NCBI GenBank assembly: GCA_965203375.1
Contig: OZ241886.1
Coordinates: forward strand, 682,001 to 746,000
DNA: 64,000 bases
Reading direction: 5' to 3'
From: CATQHS01 sp965203375
GTDB lineage: Bacteria; Actinomycetota; Acidimicrobiia; Acidimicrobiales; Aldehydirespiratoraceae
The translations under genes were made by a program, and so were the position numbers. The notes under the pieces were generated by a model. It ran no database searches. It was not told the DNA's origin and saw nothing but the letters and a program-made list of their open reading frames with translations. Shown one piece after another: positions 8,012 to 17,735 of this stretch (positions within the stretch are counted from its first letter, which is position 1; each line of letters starts with the position of its first letter).

Positions 8012-8506
8012 GTGCAGGAGATGGAGCTGCTCGGAGTGCGGGTCGAGCTGCCCTCCAACGCGCCCATCGTGTTGCTCCGGGAGCGTTCGGACGCGGCCCG
8101 GCTGCTTCCCATCTTCATCGGGGCCCCGGAGGCGACCGCCATCGCCTTGGCCTTGGAGGGGGTGACCCCGCCGCGGCCCATGACCCACGACCTGCTGCGA
8201 CAAGTGCTCGAGGACCTCGCCGCCGACCTCGACCGGGTCGTCGTGACCGAGTTGAAGGACCGGACCTTCTACGCCGAGCTGCACCTGGTGCGAGACGGGG
8301 AGAAGGTCGTCGTGTCCAGCCGGCCGTCGGACGCCATCGCCCTGGCCGCCCGGTGCGGGACGCCCATCTACGCCAGCGAGGCGGTGATCGACGAGGCCGG
8401 CTACACCGAGGGCCCGGCCGACGACGGCGAGCAGGCCGAAGAGGTGGTCGAGCAGTTCAAGGAGTTCCTCGACACCGTCTCCCCCGAGGACTTCGTAGCC
8501 GACTGA
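8012..8506 (+). CDS. Bifunctional nuclease family protein (DUF151, Rv1829-like)
   Basis: 164 residues of the BFN/DUF151 family, whose plant member has RNase and DNase activity; bacterial roles are unclear. Characteristic segments are LLGVRVELPSNAPIVLLRE, LPIFIGAPEATAIALALEG, RPMTHDLL and SSRPSDAIALAARCGTPIY. The C-terminal ~40 residues are acidic. The GTG start is supported by the -10 element six bases upstream, and GTGCAGGAGATGG makes the downstream ATG at 8021 a possible alternative. The position between two MerR genes is the same as in mycobacteria. Confidence 0.9.
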   Translation: MQEMELLGVRVELPSNAPIVLLRERSDAARLLPIFIGAPEATAIALALEGVTPPRPMTHDLLRQVLEDLAADLDRVVVTELKDRTFYAELHLVRDGEKVVVSSRPSDAIALAARCGTPIYASEAVIDEAGYTEGPADDGEQAEEVVEQFKEFLDTVSPEDFVAD

Positions 8507-8577
8507 CAGGCCGGTGGTCGCCGGTGGGTTGCGGCGGCCGTCGGCGGCTGCCCCCGAGGACTTCGCAGCCAACTGAC
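8481..8577 (+). repeat. Direct duplication of the 3' end of the bifunctional nuclease gene
   Basis: The 27 bases at 8481-8507, which encode the last residues and stop, recur at 8551-8577 with two mismatches, 70 bases downstream. The second copy is intergenic and has no function I can see. Confidence 0.85.
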
Positions 8578-8588
8578 GGGGACGGTGG

Positions 8589-8617
8589 TTGACCTCCGGC
8601 CGGTTTCACCGTAGAGT
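8589..8617 (+). promoter_or_regulatory. Promoter of the second MerR gene
   Basis: TTGACC at 8589-8594 and TAGAGT at 8612-8617 are separated by 17 bases, a canonical housekeeping arrangement. Transcription would start near 8624, leaving a ~66-base leader with a GGAGGGGG ribosome binding site just before the ATG at 8690. Confidence 0.7.
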
Positions 8618-8625
8618 TGTCCACA
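8617..8625 (+). promoter_or_regulatory. DnaA-box-like nonamer over the start of transcription
   Basis: TTGTCCACA matches the actinobacterial DnaA-box consensus perfectly and overlaps the end of the -10 and the predicted transcription start of the second MerR gene. A single box may be chance or may link this gene to DnaA. No cluster of boxes is nearby, so it is not an origin. Confidence 0.4.
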
Positions 8626-8689
8626 TCTCACAGCCGCGTAATTCCGGCCGTGTGATCAGCAGTCGGCCAGCCGGAGGGGGAGCAACCCG

Positions 8690-9211
8690 ATGGAAATCAC
8701 CCAGGTGGCCCGCGGGTTCACCACCCAGCGCACCGCCGAGATCGTGGGCGTCACCTATCGCCAGCTCGATTACTGGGCCCGCACCGACTTGGTGAAGCCC
8801 TCGCTGGTGGCCGCCTCCGGCAGCGGCAGCCGCCGCCGTTACAGCTACGGCGACCTGCTGGAGCTGAAGGTGATCAAGAACCTGATCGACAACGGGATCC
8901 GCCTGGAGCAGATCCGCAAGATCTTCCTGTACCTGCGCGACGACCTGGGCACCGACGTCTCCACCGCCCAGCTCGTCATCAGCGGGACCGACTCGGTGGT
9001 GGTCCACACCGGCGACGAGATCATTGAGCTGCTCCAGAAGGGCCAGACCGCCCTCAACGTGCTGTCGCTGGCCGGCGTGAAGCAACAAGTCGACGCGGCT
9101 ATCGTCGAGCTGTTCCCCGAGCCCGAGGTCGAGCTGTTCCCCGAGTCCGAGCTCGATTTCGACTTCGAACTCGACTCCGACGACGGCCACCGGGCGGTGG
9201 GCCAGCTCTGA
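8690..9211 (+). CDS. MerR-family transcriptional regulator (Rv1830-like)
   Basis: 173 residues. The N-terminal MerR DNA-binding domain is clear (TTQRTAEIVGVTYRQLDYWARTDLV, then SRRRYSYGDLLELKVIKNLID). A helical effector region follows, then a very acidic tail with EVELFPE-type repeats. Mycobacterial Rv1830 (McdR) affects cell division and growth; this role is transferred by orthology only. It has its own canonical promoter and a strong ribosome binding site, unlike its leaderless neighbours. A DnaA-box-like site lies in the promoter. Confidence 0.88.
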   Translation: MEITQVARGFTTQRTAEIVGVTYRQLDYWARTDLVKPSLVAASGSGSRRRYSYGDLLELKVIKNLIDNGIRLEQIRKIFLYLRDDLGTDVSTAQLVISGTDSVVVHTGDEIIELLQKGQTALNVLSLAGVKQQVDAAIVELFPEPEVELFPESELDFDFELDSDDGHRAVGQL

Positions 9212-9237
9212 GACCCGGGAGCGCCCGGATCGAGACC

Positions 9238-9552
9238 ATGGACTTCGCCCACCCGTCGGAGCAGCTCGTGGCCGATCTGCTCGACTACTACGGGATCCGC
9301 TGGGAGTACGAGCCCCGGACCTTCGTGCTGGAGACCGACGCCGACGGCAACATCGCCAGCGGCTTCACGCCCGACTTCTACCTCCCCGACTTCGACTCCT
9401 ACCTGGAGCTCACCACCCTGCGCCCGCCCACCCGCAAGCACCGCAAGCTGCGCAGGCTGCGGGACCTGTACCCCGACGTGAAGGTGTGCCTGCTCGACCG
9501 GCGCGACATCGCCTGGATCGGACACAAGTACGGCATCGCCGTCGCCGCCTGA
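9238..9552 (+). CDS. Conserved-looking small protein, possible nuclease-fold remnant
   Basis: 104 residues, not firmly recognised. The segment GFTPDFYLPDFDSYLELTTL followed by a basic helix resembles the D...ExT/K core of small restriction-endonuclease-like folds (as in DUF559/VSR-type proteins), so a nuclease or DNA-binding role is possible. Arg/Lys-rich KHRKLRRLRDLYPDVKV fits nucleic-acid contact. It lies 26 bases after the second MerR gene on the same strand and is probably co-transcribed. There is no good ribosome binding site; a GGGAG lies about 17 bases upstream of the ATG. Confidence 0.7.
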   Translation: MDFAHPSEQLVADLLDYYGIRWEYEPRTFVLETDADGNIASGFTPDFYLPDFDSYLELTTLRPPTRKHRKLRRLRDLYPDVKVCLLDRRDIAWIGHKYGIAVAA

Positions 9553-9556
9553 GCCG

Positions 9557-9626
9557 GTGAGCGACCGCGTCCTCCGTCGCCGCCTGATCTGGTGAGCGGA
9601 CGCGTTCCCCGTCTGCGCTCGGGCCG

Positions 9627-9645
<19 letters not shown>
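9557..9645 (+). repeat. Three 35-base-spaced copies of the gcvT start region
   Basis: GGTGAGCG(G)ACGC-type segments with GTG at 9557, 9592 and 9627 are exactly 35 bases apart. The third is the gcvT start. The first two would encode the 12-residue peptides MSDRVLRRRLIW and MSGRVPRLRSGR. Confidence 0.85.
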
Positions 9646-10697
<1,052 letters not shown>

Positions 10698-10735
10698 GGG
10701 ATAGATAAGGAATACTTGACCGCGCAGACACGCGA

Positions 10736-10751
10736 GGGGCATCGTTGCCCC
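10736..10751. terminator. Hairpin between convergent gcvT and membrane-protein genes
   Basis: A six-base-pair stem GGGGCA/TGCCCC with a four-base loop lies between the gcvT stop and the convergent stop at 10754. It has no T-tract, so a terminator role is only suggested by position. Confidence 0.35.
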
Positions 10752-10753
10752 GC

Positions 10754-13099
10754 CTATGGGGTGTCTGGCGTTGATTGGCTGGTGGCGGTTTGTTGTTGCC
10801 AGTGGATGTTGTTAGTGTCGGGGTTGAATTGGCCGGTTCGGATGCTGGCGATGGGGTAGTCAGGGATGGGGACTAGGGCCAGGCATCTGCCCTGGTGTCT
10901 GGCGCCTTGATCGTTGAAGCGGAAGTCGTGGTTGTCGAAGCCCAACTGTCGGCGGTCTTCAGGGAGATCGTCGGGGTTTTCGGGGGTGATGTGCAAGAAG
11001 AACGGGGTTCGGGTGTCTTGTCGGGTGCAGGGCTCTTTGGTGTAGATGAGCGTAGGTTCGTGAAGAGATGCCAAATGCATGTTGAAGACGGAGCTAATTA
11101 GAGGTTCTTCATCCGCGGCAATCTGGTAATAAAAGCTGTATGGCCGGTGGGCATCGGGGTCGTAGGGGTGCAGTCTAGTGACGGAGTCGGGGTCGTCGGG
11201 TCGGTATCCTGTTGCCCATTGGATGCCCATGTAAGGGGTGTATTGGCCGATGACGATGCGGTCGATGTCGTAGTCGGGCAGAGCGAAATTGTTCATGCAG
11301 TCGCGGCCTCCTTTGTGATGAGACAAGATCCTCGATCGTATTTGCTGGGTTTGGTGCCCGGCGGGCTGATCGGCTTCAGGCAGATCGGTGGGGTCGGCGG
11401 GGTAGATGTGCAGAAAGAACCTAGTATTGGCCTCCGAGCCGGGGTCACAACTCCGGTTCAGATATATGAGCGCGCCGGTTTGTTCAGGCCAGTAGACGTC
11501 GTATTTGGAACTGATGATAGGCTCCGGGGCCCGCAATCCTTTTTGGTCGTGGTCTCGCAGCAGAGTCTGGAGCAGCCCCGGCACCGCCGAGGCGGTCCTT
11601 TCGGAGATCGCTCGGGCTCCCTCGGCTACTAGCAGGGTCGTATGGGTCTGCCCGTAGGGGTCATGGGGCCCGTTGGCCGTGCTCAACAGCGCCAGCGCGG
11701 AGGTGGCTGTTCCCACGCCCAGCACGGCCACCAGCGCCGGGTACCACCGCCGCCCCGGCGGCGCGAAGGCACCGGTAGACTCGGGCAGTTGGCTGAGCAC
11801 GGCCCGGGCGGCATAGTAGGTGAGCACGACCACCGCGGGCACCGACAGGCGCACCATGACGTCATGGGTCAGGTAGAAGCGGTAGGTGATCCAGGGGGCG
11901 ACTGCCAGCACGGCCAGGCTGGCGACGAAGGCAGGCTCTTTGGCCAATCGGCGGTCGGTCAGCCACAGCACTAGGACCACTAGGGCCACCTCGGCCGCAT
12001 AGAGTCGGGCTAGGTCGGCCAGCATCTGCGCGGCGCTGTCGTAGTGACGGCGCAGCCAGCCCCAGTCGGGGTCGGCGTCGTTGCTGAGTAGATACAGCCC
12101 GATAAGGGCCCCTAGAACTGGCGCGGCTACCAAGTTGGGCCATCTCAGGAAGGGCCGCACGCCGTCGGCGACGGCCATGGCCGCTACCAGGGCCAGCAGC
12201 CCCGCCGCGGTGAAAACCGACCAGAACGCACAGATCACCACCAACAGGCCGCTGACCGCGGCCAACTCCGTCTGCCGGCGCGACCTCACGATGATCAGTG
12301 CCGACAGCCCGCCGGGGATGAGATGATGAGCCCCGAACCACAAAGTGGACGTGTTCGGTTGATATTCCAGATGTTTGGCCCTTGGGTCCAGTTGCTGCTC
12401 GGGCCACTCACCCTGGAAGCCGTGGCGCAGTCTGTTCAGCATCGTCTCAGCGGCGTCGAGGGGCCCAAGCCGCAACGCGTGTTCGAGGGCGTCTGCGCCG
12501 CTGAAGAACACCAGAACCGCCATCGCCAAAAGCGCGGCCCGGACCGTGGTCAGGCCCCGGGTGAGCACCGCGGCCATCAACCCGACGCCGATCCAGGTCC
12601 AGACCGGTGCCGCCCAGCCCAGCGCCGCGGGGCCCAGCCACCGGCCGACCAGTCCCGGAACCATGTGCCAGCCCAGATAATAAGCTAACAAAGGCGGATC
12701 GCCGTGCAGATAATCGGTCATATAAGTCGGCCAACCACCCCGCCCCATATCCAACAAAACCGCAAAATTAATACGCATATCTAGAGGGAAAGCCCACAGG
12801 CCGCTGACCGGAACAGCCAACACCCAACCCAGCGCAGCAAACAGTGAAATCGCCAACGGCAGAGACAGCGACACCCGCCACGAACCCGACAAGGCCCTCC
12901 ACAAACCCGCCACCACTAACATCGCCAACGGAAACCCTGCCCACCACTCAAACCACCCCACCAGCCAAATAGCCACCGGCAACGCCAGATAAACGATCGA
13001 CAACCGATGCGACAACGGCAACCCGCCGCCCGTCAAGGCGCAACCGGACGACTCGTTGGCGGTGCTTCGCTTGCGGTTTGCTGATGCCTGGTGTTTCAT
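10754..13099 (-). CDS. GT-C-like polytopic membrane protein, paralogue 1 (last in operon)
   Basis: 781 residues, last of four tandem paralogues. Residues ~30-490 hold about eleven hydrophobic helices, arranged like GT-C glycosyltransferases: a long first loop with LLDMGRGGWPTYMTDY, then HGDPPLLAYYLGWHM, and a later HHLIPGG. Residues ~536-625 and ~679-770 are two copies of one soluble module (LIYL...C...FFLHI.P.DP.DLPE...C...LPDY.I..I..GQ), each with two cysteines that could form a disulfide outside the membrane. The ATG overlaps the stop of paralogue 2 as ATGA. A lipid-linked-sugar transferase is the best guess. The substrate is unknown. Confidence 0.75.
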   Translation of the reverse strand: MKHQASANRKRSTANESSGCALTGGGLPLSHRLSIVYLALPVAIWLVGWFEWWAGFPLAMLVVAGLWRALSGSWRVSLSLPLAISLFAALGWVLAVPVSGLWAFPLDMRINFAVLLDMGRGGWPTYMTDYLHGDPPLLAYYLGWHMVPGLVGRWLGPAALGWAAPVWTWIGVGLMAAVLTRGLTTVRAALLAMAVLVFFSGADALEHALRLGPLDAAETMLNRLRHGFQGEWPEQQLDPRAKHLEYQPNTSTLWFGAHHLIPGGLSALIIVRSRRQTELAAVSGLLVVICAFWSVFTAAGLLALVAAMAVADGVRPFLRWPNLVAAPVLGALIGLYLLSNDADPDWGWLRRHYDSAAQMLADLARLYAAEVALVVLVLWLTDRRLAKEPAFVASLAVLAVAPWITYRFYLTHDVMVRLSVPAVVVLTYYAARAVLSQLPESTGAFAPPGRRWYPALVAVLGVGTATSALALLSTANGPHDPYGQTHTTLLVAEGARAISERTASAVPGLLQTLLRDHDQKGLRAPEPIISSKYDVYWPEQTGALIYLNRSCDPGSEANTRFFLHIYPADPTDLPEADQPAGHQTQQIRSRILSHHKGGRDCMNNFALPDYDIDRIVIGQYTPYMGIQWATGYRPDDPDSVTRLHPYDPDAHRPYSFYYQIAADEEPLISSVFNMHLASLHEPTLIYTKEPCTRQDTRTPFFLHITPENPDDLPEDRRQLGFDNHDFRFNDQGARHQGRCLALVPIPDYPIASIRTGQFNPDTNNIHWQQQTATSQSTPDTP

Positions 13100-15423
13100 C
13101 GATTGATGATTGTCTGTTGTCGCCAGAGGGTGAGGTCAGTGTCGGGGTTGAATTGGCCGGTTCGGATGCTGGCGATGGGATAGTCGGGGATGGAGATGAG
13201 GGTCAGGCATTTGTTTCCATGTGCCTCGTCAAGGTCGTTAAAGTGAAAATCGTAGTTGTCGAAGCCTGATTGTCGGCGATCCTCGGGAAGGTCGTCGGGG
13301 TCTTCGGGGGTAATGTGCAAGAAGAAGGGAGTTCGGATGTCTTGTCGGGTACAGGGCTCTTTGGTGTAGATGAGAGTGGGTTCGTGGAATCGGGCTAAGT
13401 GAACGTTGAAGACGGAGCTTATCAGGGGCTTCTCATCCGCGGCGATCTGGTAGTAGAAACTGTAGAGCTGGTGAGCGTCGGTGTAGTAGGGGTGTAGGTC
13501 GGTGACGGGGTCGGGATCGGGATCGTCTAACCGGTATTCTGTTGCCCATAGGACGCCAACAAAGGGGATGTACTGGCCGATGACGATGCGGTCGATTTCA
13601 TAGTCAGGCACACCGAGACTGTTCGTGCAGTCGCTGCCGTCTTGGCGATGTGACCAGATCTGCCATCGGTTTTGTCGGTCTTTGTAGTGGATATGCAAGA
13701 AGAATCCTATGGTGCGCTCTGATTCAGGGTCGCAGTTCCGGTTCAGATATGTGAGCGCGTTGGTTTGTTCTTGTAAGTAGACGGCGTATTTGGAGCTGAT
13801 GATCGGCTCTCCGGTCGGCAGTCCTTTTTCGTCGTGGTCGCGTAGGATCGTCTGCAGCAACCCCGGCACGGCCGAGGCGGTCCTTTCGGGTATCAGGTTG
13901 GGCACATGGGGAGCCAGGTTGTCTGTCATCAGGGTCTTGTGGGTTTCTCCATAGGGGTTGAAATCCCGGTTGGTCGAGGTCAACAGCGCCAGTGCGGGGG
14001 TGGCGGCCCCCACGCACAGCACGGCTACCAGTGCCGCGTACCACCGTCGGCGCGGCCGCGGGGGTGGCGGCGAAAAGGCGTCGGCGGCGGGTTCGGGCAG
14101 TCGGCTGAGCACGGCCCGGGCGGCGTAGTAGGTGAGCACGATCAGCGCGGGCACCGACAGGCGCAACATGACGTCATGGTTCAGGTAGAAGCGGTAGGTG
14201 ATCCAGGGGGCGGCCACTAGCACGGCCACGCTGGCGATGAAGGTGGGCTCTTTGGCCAATCGGCGGTCAGTCAGCCACAGCGCCAGGGCCACCAGGGCGA
14301 TCTCGGCTGCATAGAGCGGGGCCAGATCAGCCAGCATCTGCGCAGCGCTGTCGTAATGGCGGCGCAGCCAGCCCCAGTTGGGTTCGGTGTCGTTGCTGCT
14401 GAGATACAGCCCCATAAGGGCTCCCAGCGCTGGCGCGGCCACCAGGTTGGGCCATCTGAGGAAAGGCCGCACACCTTGGGTGACGGCCATGGCCGCCACC
14501 AGAGCCAACAGCCCTGCCGCGGAGAACGCCGACCAGAACAGACAGATCACCACCAACAGACCGCTGACCGCGGCCAGCTCTGGCCGTCGGCGCGACCCCA
14601 CGATGACCAGCGCCGACAGCCCGCCGGGTATGAAATGATGCGGTGAATGCCACAGGGTCGCCGTGTTGGACTGGTACTCCAGATGCTTGGTCACAGTGGA
14701 GTCGGGCCATTCAAGCTGCATGTTGTGGCGCAGCCTGTCCAGCATCGTCTCAGCGGCGTCGAGGGGCCCAAGCCGCAACACGTACTCGAAGGCGTCTGCG
14801 CCGCTGAAGAACACCAGGACCGCCACCGCCAAAAGCGCGGCCCGCACCGTGGTCAGTCCCCGGGTGAGCACCGCGGCCATCAACCCGACGCCGATCCAAG
14901 TCCAAACCGGCACCGCCCAGCTCAGAGCCTCGGGGCCCAGCCAACGGCCGGCCAGGCCCGGCACCATATGCCAGCCCAGATAATAAGCCAACAAAGGCGG
15001 ATCGCCGTGCAGATAATCGGTCATATAAGTCGGCCAACCACCCCGCCCCATGTCCAATAAAACCGTATGATTAAACTTCAGATCATGCGACAGGCCCCAC
15101 AGACCGCCGACCGAGGTGGCCAACACCCATCCCAGTGCGGCCAGCAGCGAAGCCAGCAACGGCAAAGACAACGACACTCGCCACGAACCCGACAGGCACC
15201 TCCACAGACCAGCAGCCAGCAACCCCACCATCGACAACCCCGCCCACCACTCCAACCAGCCCACCAGCCAAACAACCATCGGCAACGCCAGATAAACGAT
15301 CGACAACCGATGCGACAACGGCAACCCGCTCCCCGTTGAAGGCGCGATCCCTTCGGTAGAAAGCTCAGCCGACCGTCCCATCAACAGCGTTTTATCGAAT
15401 CCTTGCAGTTGTTTGGTATTCAT
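13096..15423 (-). CDS. GT-C-like polytopic membrane protein, paralogue 2
   Basis: 775 residues with the same layout as its neighbours: N-terminal LPLSHRLSIVYLALP, a first extracytoplasmic loop with LLDMGRGGWPTYMTDY and HGDPPLLAYYLGWHM, about eleven helices, then two cysteine-containing modules. The first module is shorter here and lacks the DLPE segment. Long nucleotide stretches are almost identical to paralogue 1 (for example around 14960-15060 against 12660-12760), including third codon positions, which points to recent duplication or gene conversion. It is coupled by ATGA overlaps on both sides. Function inferred as for paralogue 1. Confidence 0.75.
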   Translation of the reverse strand: MNTKQLQGFDKTLLMGRSAELSTEGIAPSTGSGLPLSHRLSIVYLALPMVVWLVGWLEWWAGLSMVGLLAAGLWRCLSGSWRVSLSLPLLASLLAALGWVLATSVGGLWGLSHDLKFNHTVLLDMGRGGWPTYMTDYLHGDPPLLAYYLGWHMVPGLAGRWLGPEALSWAVPVWTWIGVGLMAAVLTRGLTTVRAALLAVAVLVFFSGADAFEYVLRLGPLDAAETMLDRLRHNMQLEWPDSTVTKHLEYQSNTATLWHSPHHFIPGGLSALVIVGSRRRPELAAVSGLLVVICLFWSAFSAAGLLALVAAMAVTQGVRPFLRWPNLVAAPALGALMGLYLSSNDTEPNWGWLRRHYDSAAQMLADLAPLYAAEIALVALALWLTDRRLAKEPTFIASVAVLVAAPWITYRFYLNHDVMLRLSVPALIVLTYYAARAVLSRLPEPAADAFSPPPPRPRRRWYAALVAVLCVGAATPALALLTSTNRDFNPYGETHKTLMTDNLAPHVPNLIPERTASAVPGLLQTILRDHDEKGLPTGEPIISSKYAVYLQEQTNALTYLNRNCDPESERTIGFFLHIHYKDRQNRWQIWSHRQDGSDCTNSLGVPDYEIDRIVIGQYIPFVGVLWATEYRLDDPDPDPVTDLHPYYTDAHQLYSFYYQIAADEKPLISSVFNVHLARFHEPTLIYTKEPCTRQDIRTPFFLHITPEDPDDLPEDRRQSGFDNYDFHFNDLDEAHGNKCLTLISIPDYPIASIRTGQFNPDTDLTLWRQQTIINR

Positions 15424-17735
15424 GGGCTGGTGTCAGTTTCTTGTTGCCAGAGGGTGTGGTCGGTGTCGGGGTTGAACTGGCCGGTTCGGATGCTGGCGAT
15501 GGGGTAGTCAGGGAGGGGGATGATGGCTAGGCATCTGTTGCTGTGTGTCTTGTCTAGGTCGTTGAAGTGGAAGTCGTGGTTGTCAAAGCCCGACTGTCGG
15601 CGGCTCTCGGGGAGGTCGTCGGGGTTTTCGGGTATGATGTGCAAGAAGAAGGGGGTTCTGGTGTCTTGCAGAATACAAGGTTCTTTAGTGTAGATGAGCA
15701 TAGGTTCGTGGAGTCGGGCCCAATGTACGTTGAAAACGGAGCTAATTAGAGGCTCTTCATCCGCAGTAATCTGGTAATAAAAGCTGTAGGGCTGGTACGC
15801 ATCAGAGTGCAGATAATGGACTGGTTTGGGGTCATTTAATCGGTATTCTGCCGCCCATAGGATGCCCATGTTTGCGGTGTATTGGCCGATGACGATGCGG
15901 TCGATGTCATAGTCAGGCAAACTGAGAGTGCTCGCACAGTCGCTGCTGTCTCGGCGGTGGGACCAGACTCTCCAACGATTTTGTTGAGTCTGGACATGCA
16001 GAAAGAACCTGATGGGCCTCTCTGACCCAAGGTCGCAATCCCGGTTCAGATATACCAACAAGTCGGCTTGTTCGTGTAAGTGGACATCGTATTTGGAGCT
16101 GATGATCGGCTCTCTGGTCGGCAGCCCTTTCTGGTCGTGGTCCCGCAGGATCGTCTGAAGCCATCTCGGGACAGACGTCGCGATTCTTGGGCGGTAGTCT
16201 CTGTTCAACTGATTGTTCGCCAGCAGGATCTTGTGGGTCTGCCCGTAGGGGCTGTAGTCCCTGTTGTTTGAGTTCAACAGCGTGAAGGTGGGGGTGGCGG
16301 CCCCTACGCACAGTACGGCCACCAGTGCGGCGTACCACCGCCGGCGCGGCCGCCGCGGTGGCGGCGAGAAGGTGCCGGAGACGGGTTCGGGCAGTTGGCT
16401 GAGCAGGGCCCGGGCGGCGTAGTAGGTGAGCACGATCAGCGCGGGTGTCGCAAGGCGCAACATGACATCATGGGTCTGGTTGATGCGGTAGGTGATCCAG
16501 GGGGCGACCGCCAACACGGCCAAGCTGGCGATGAAGGCGGGCTCTTTGGCCAATCGGCGGTCGGTCAGCCACAGCACTAGGACCACTAGGGCCACCTCAG
16601 CCGCATAGAGCGGGATCAAGTCGGCCAGCATCTCCGCGGCGCTGTCGTAATGGCGGGGCAGCCAGCCCCAGTTGGTTTCGGCGTCGTTGCTGTTAAGATA
16701 TAATCCTATAAGGCCAGCCAGCGGCGGCGCGGCCAATAAATTGGGCCATCTGAGAAAAGGTCGCACGCCTTGAGAGATGGCCATAACTGCCATCAGCGGC
16801 AGTAGCCCAACCGCAGAGATCGGTGACCAGAACGCGCAAATCACCACCACTAGGCCGCTGACCGCGGCCAACTCCGGCCGTCGACACGACCTCAAGATGA
16901 CCAGCGCACCCAGCCCACCGGAGATGAAGTGGTGCGGAGCAAGCCAAAATATGATCGTGCTCGGTTGATATTCCAGATTCTTGGCGTTCGGCCCCACGAT
17001 GTGACCGCCCCATTCCAGATGGGAGCCGCGGCGCAGTCTGTCCGATATCAACTCTACTGTGTCGTAGGGCCCCAGCCGCAACACGTGTTCCAAGATGTCT
17101 GCACCGCTGAAGAACACCAGGACCGCCACCGCCAAAAGCGCGGCCCGCACCGTGGTCAGGCCCCGGGTGAGCACCGCGGCTATCAACCCAACGCCGATCC
17201 AGGTCCAAACCGGCACCGCCCAGCCCAATGCCGCGAGGCCCAGCCATCGGCCAGCCAGGCTCGGAACCATGTGCCAGCCTAGATAATAAGCTAACAAAGG
17301 CGGATCGCCATGCCGATGATCTGTTAGATATGTTGGCCACCCTCCTCGACCCATATCCAACAAAGTGGCATACTGCATATGCAGATCTTGGGAGAAGCTC
17401 CACAGGCCACCTGTCGGAGTGACCAACACCCATCCCAGTGCGGCCAGCAGCGAAGCCAGCAATGGCAAAGACAACGACACTCGCCACGAGCCCGATAAAG
17501 ATTTCCACAGGCCAGCGACTAACAACCCCGCCATCGGAAACCCCATCCACCACTCAAACCAGCCCACCAGCCAAACAACCACCGGCACCGCTAAATAAAC
17601 GATCGACAAGCGATGCGACAACGGCAAACCGCCCTCCCCTCCAGCAGGTGCCACCTTCTGCCCGAAGAATGGGATTGACCCGGACCGCCTTTGAGGCGTC
17701 ACTTCGCTAGTTGCTCGGGGAGTTTCAGTGTTCAT
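15420..17735 (-). CDS. GT-C-like polytopic membrane protein, paralogue 3
   Basis: 771 residues from the ATG at 17735 (MNTETPRATSEV). This start is chosen because it overlaps the previous stop as ATGA, like the other junctions, and gives the same N-terminal length as the paralogues; the frame stays open to 17846 but that extension lies inside paralogue 4. Hallmarks are LPLSHRLSIVYLAVP, LLDMGRGGWPTYLTDH, HGDPPLLAYYLGWHM, HHFISGG and the duplicated C-terminal two-cysteine module. As in paralogue 2 the first module is shortened. Probable lipid-linked glycan transferase acting outside the membrane; substrate unknown. Confidence 0.75.
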   Translation of the reverse strand: MNTETPRATSEVTPQRRSGSIPFFGQKVAPAGGEGGLPLSHRLSIVYLAVPVVVWLVGWFEWWMGFPMAGLLVAGLWKSLSGSWRVSLSLPLLASLLAALGWVLVTPTGGLWSFSQDLHMQYATLLDMGRGGWPTYLTDHRHGDPPLLAYYLGWHMVPSLAGRWLGLAALGWAVPVWTWIGVGLIAAVLTRGLTTVRAALLAVAVLVFFSGADILEHVLRLGPYDTVELISDRLRRGSHLEWGGHIVGPNAKNLEYQPSTIIFWLAPHHFISGGLGALVILRSCRRPELAAVSGLVVVICAFWSPISAVGLLPLMAVMAISQGVRPFLRWPNLLAAPPLAGLIGLYLNSNDAETNWGWLPRHYDSAAEMLADLIPLYAAEVALVVLVLWLTDRRLAKEPAFIASLAVLAVAPWITYRINQTHDVMLRLATPALIVLTYYAARALLSQLPEPVSGTFSPPPRRPRRRWYAALVAVLCVGAATPTFTLLNSNNRDYSPYGQTHKILLANNQLNRDYRPRIATSVPRWLQTILRDHDQKGLPTREPIISSKYDVHLHEQADLLVYLNRDCDLGSERPIRFFLHVQTQQNRWRVWSHRRDSSDCASTLSLPDYDIDRIVIGQYTANMGILWAAEYRLNDPKPVHYLHSDAYQPYSFYYQITADEEPLISSVFNVHWARLHEPMLIYTKEPCILQDTRTPFFLHIIPENPDDLPESRRQSGFDNHDFHFNDLDKTHSNRCLAIIPLPDYPIASIRTGQFNPDTDHTLWQQETDTSP

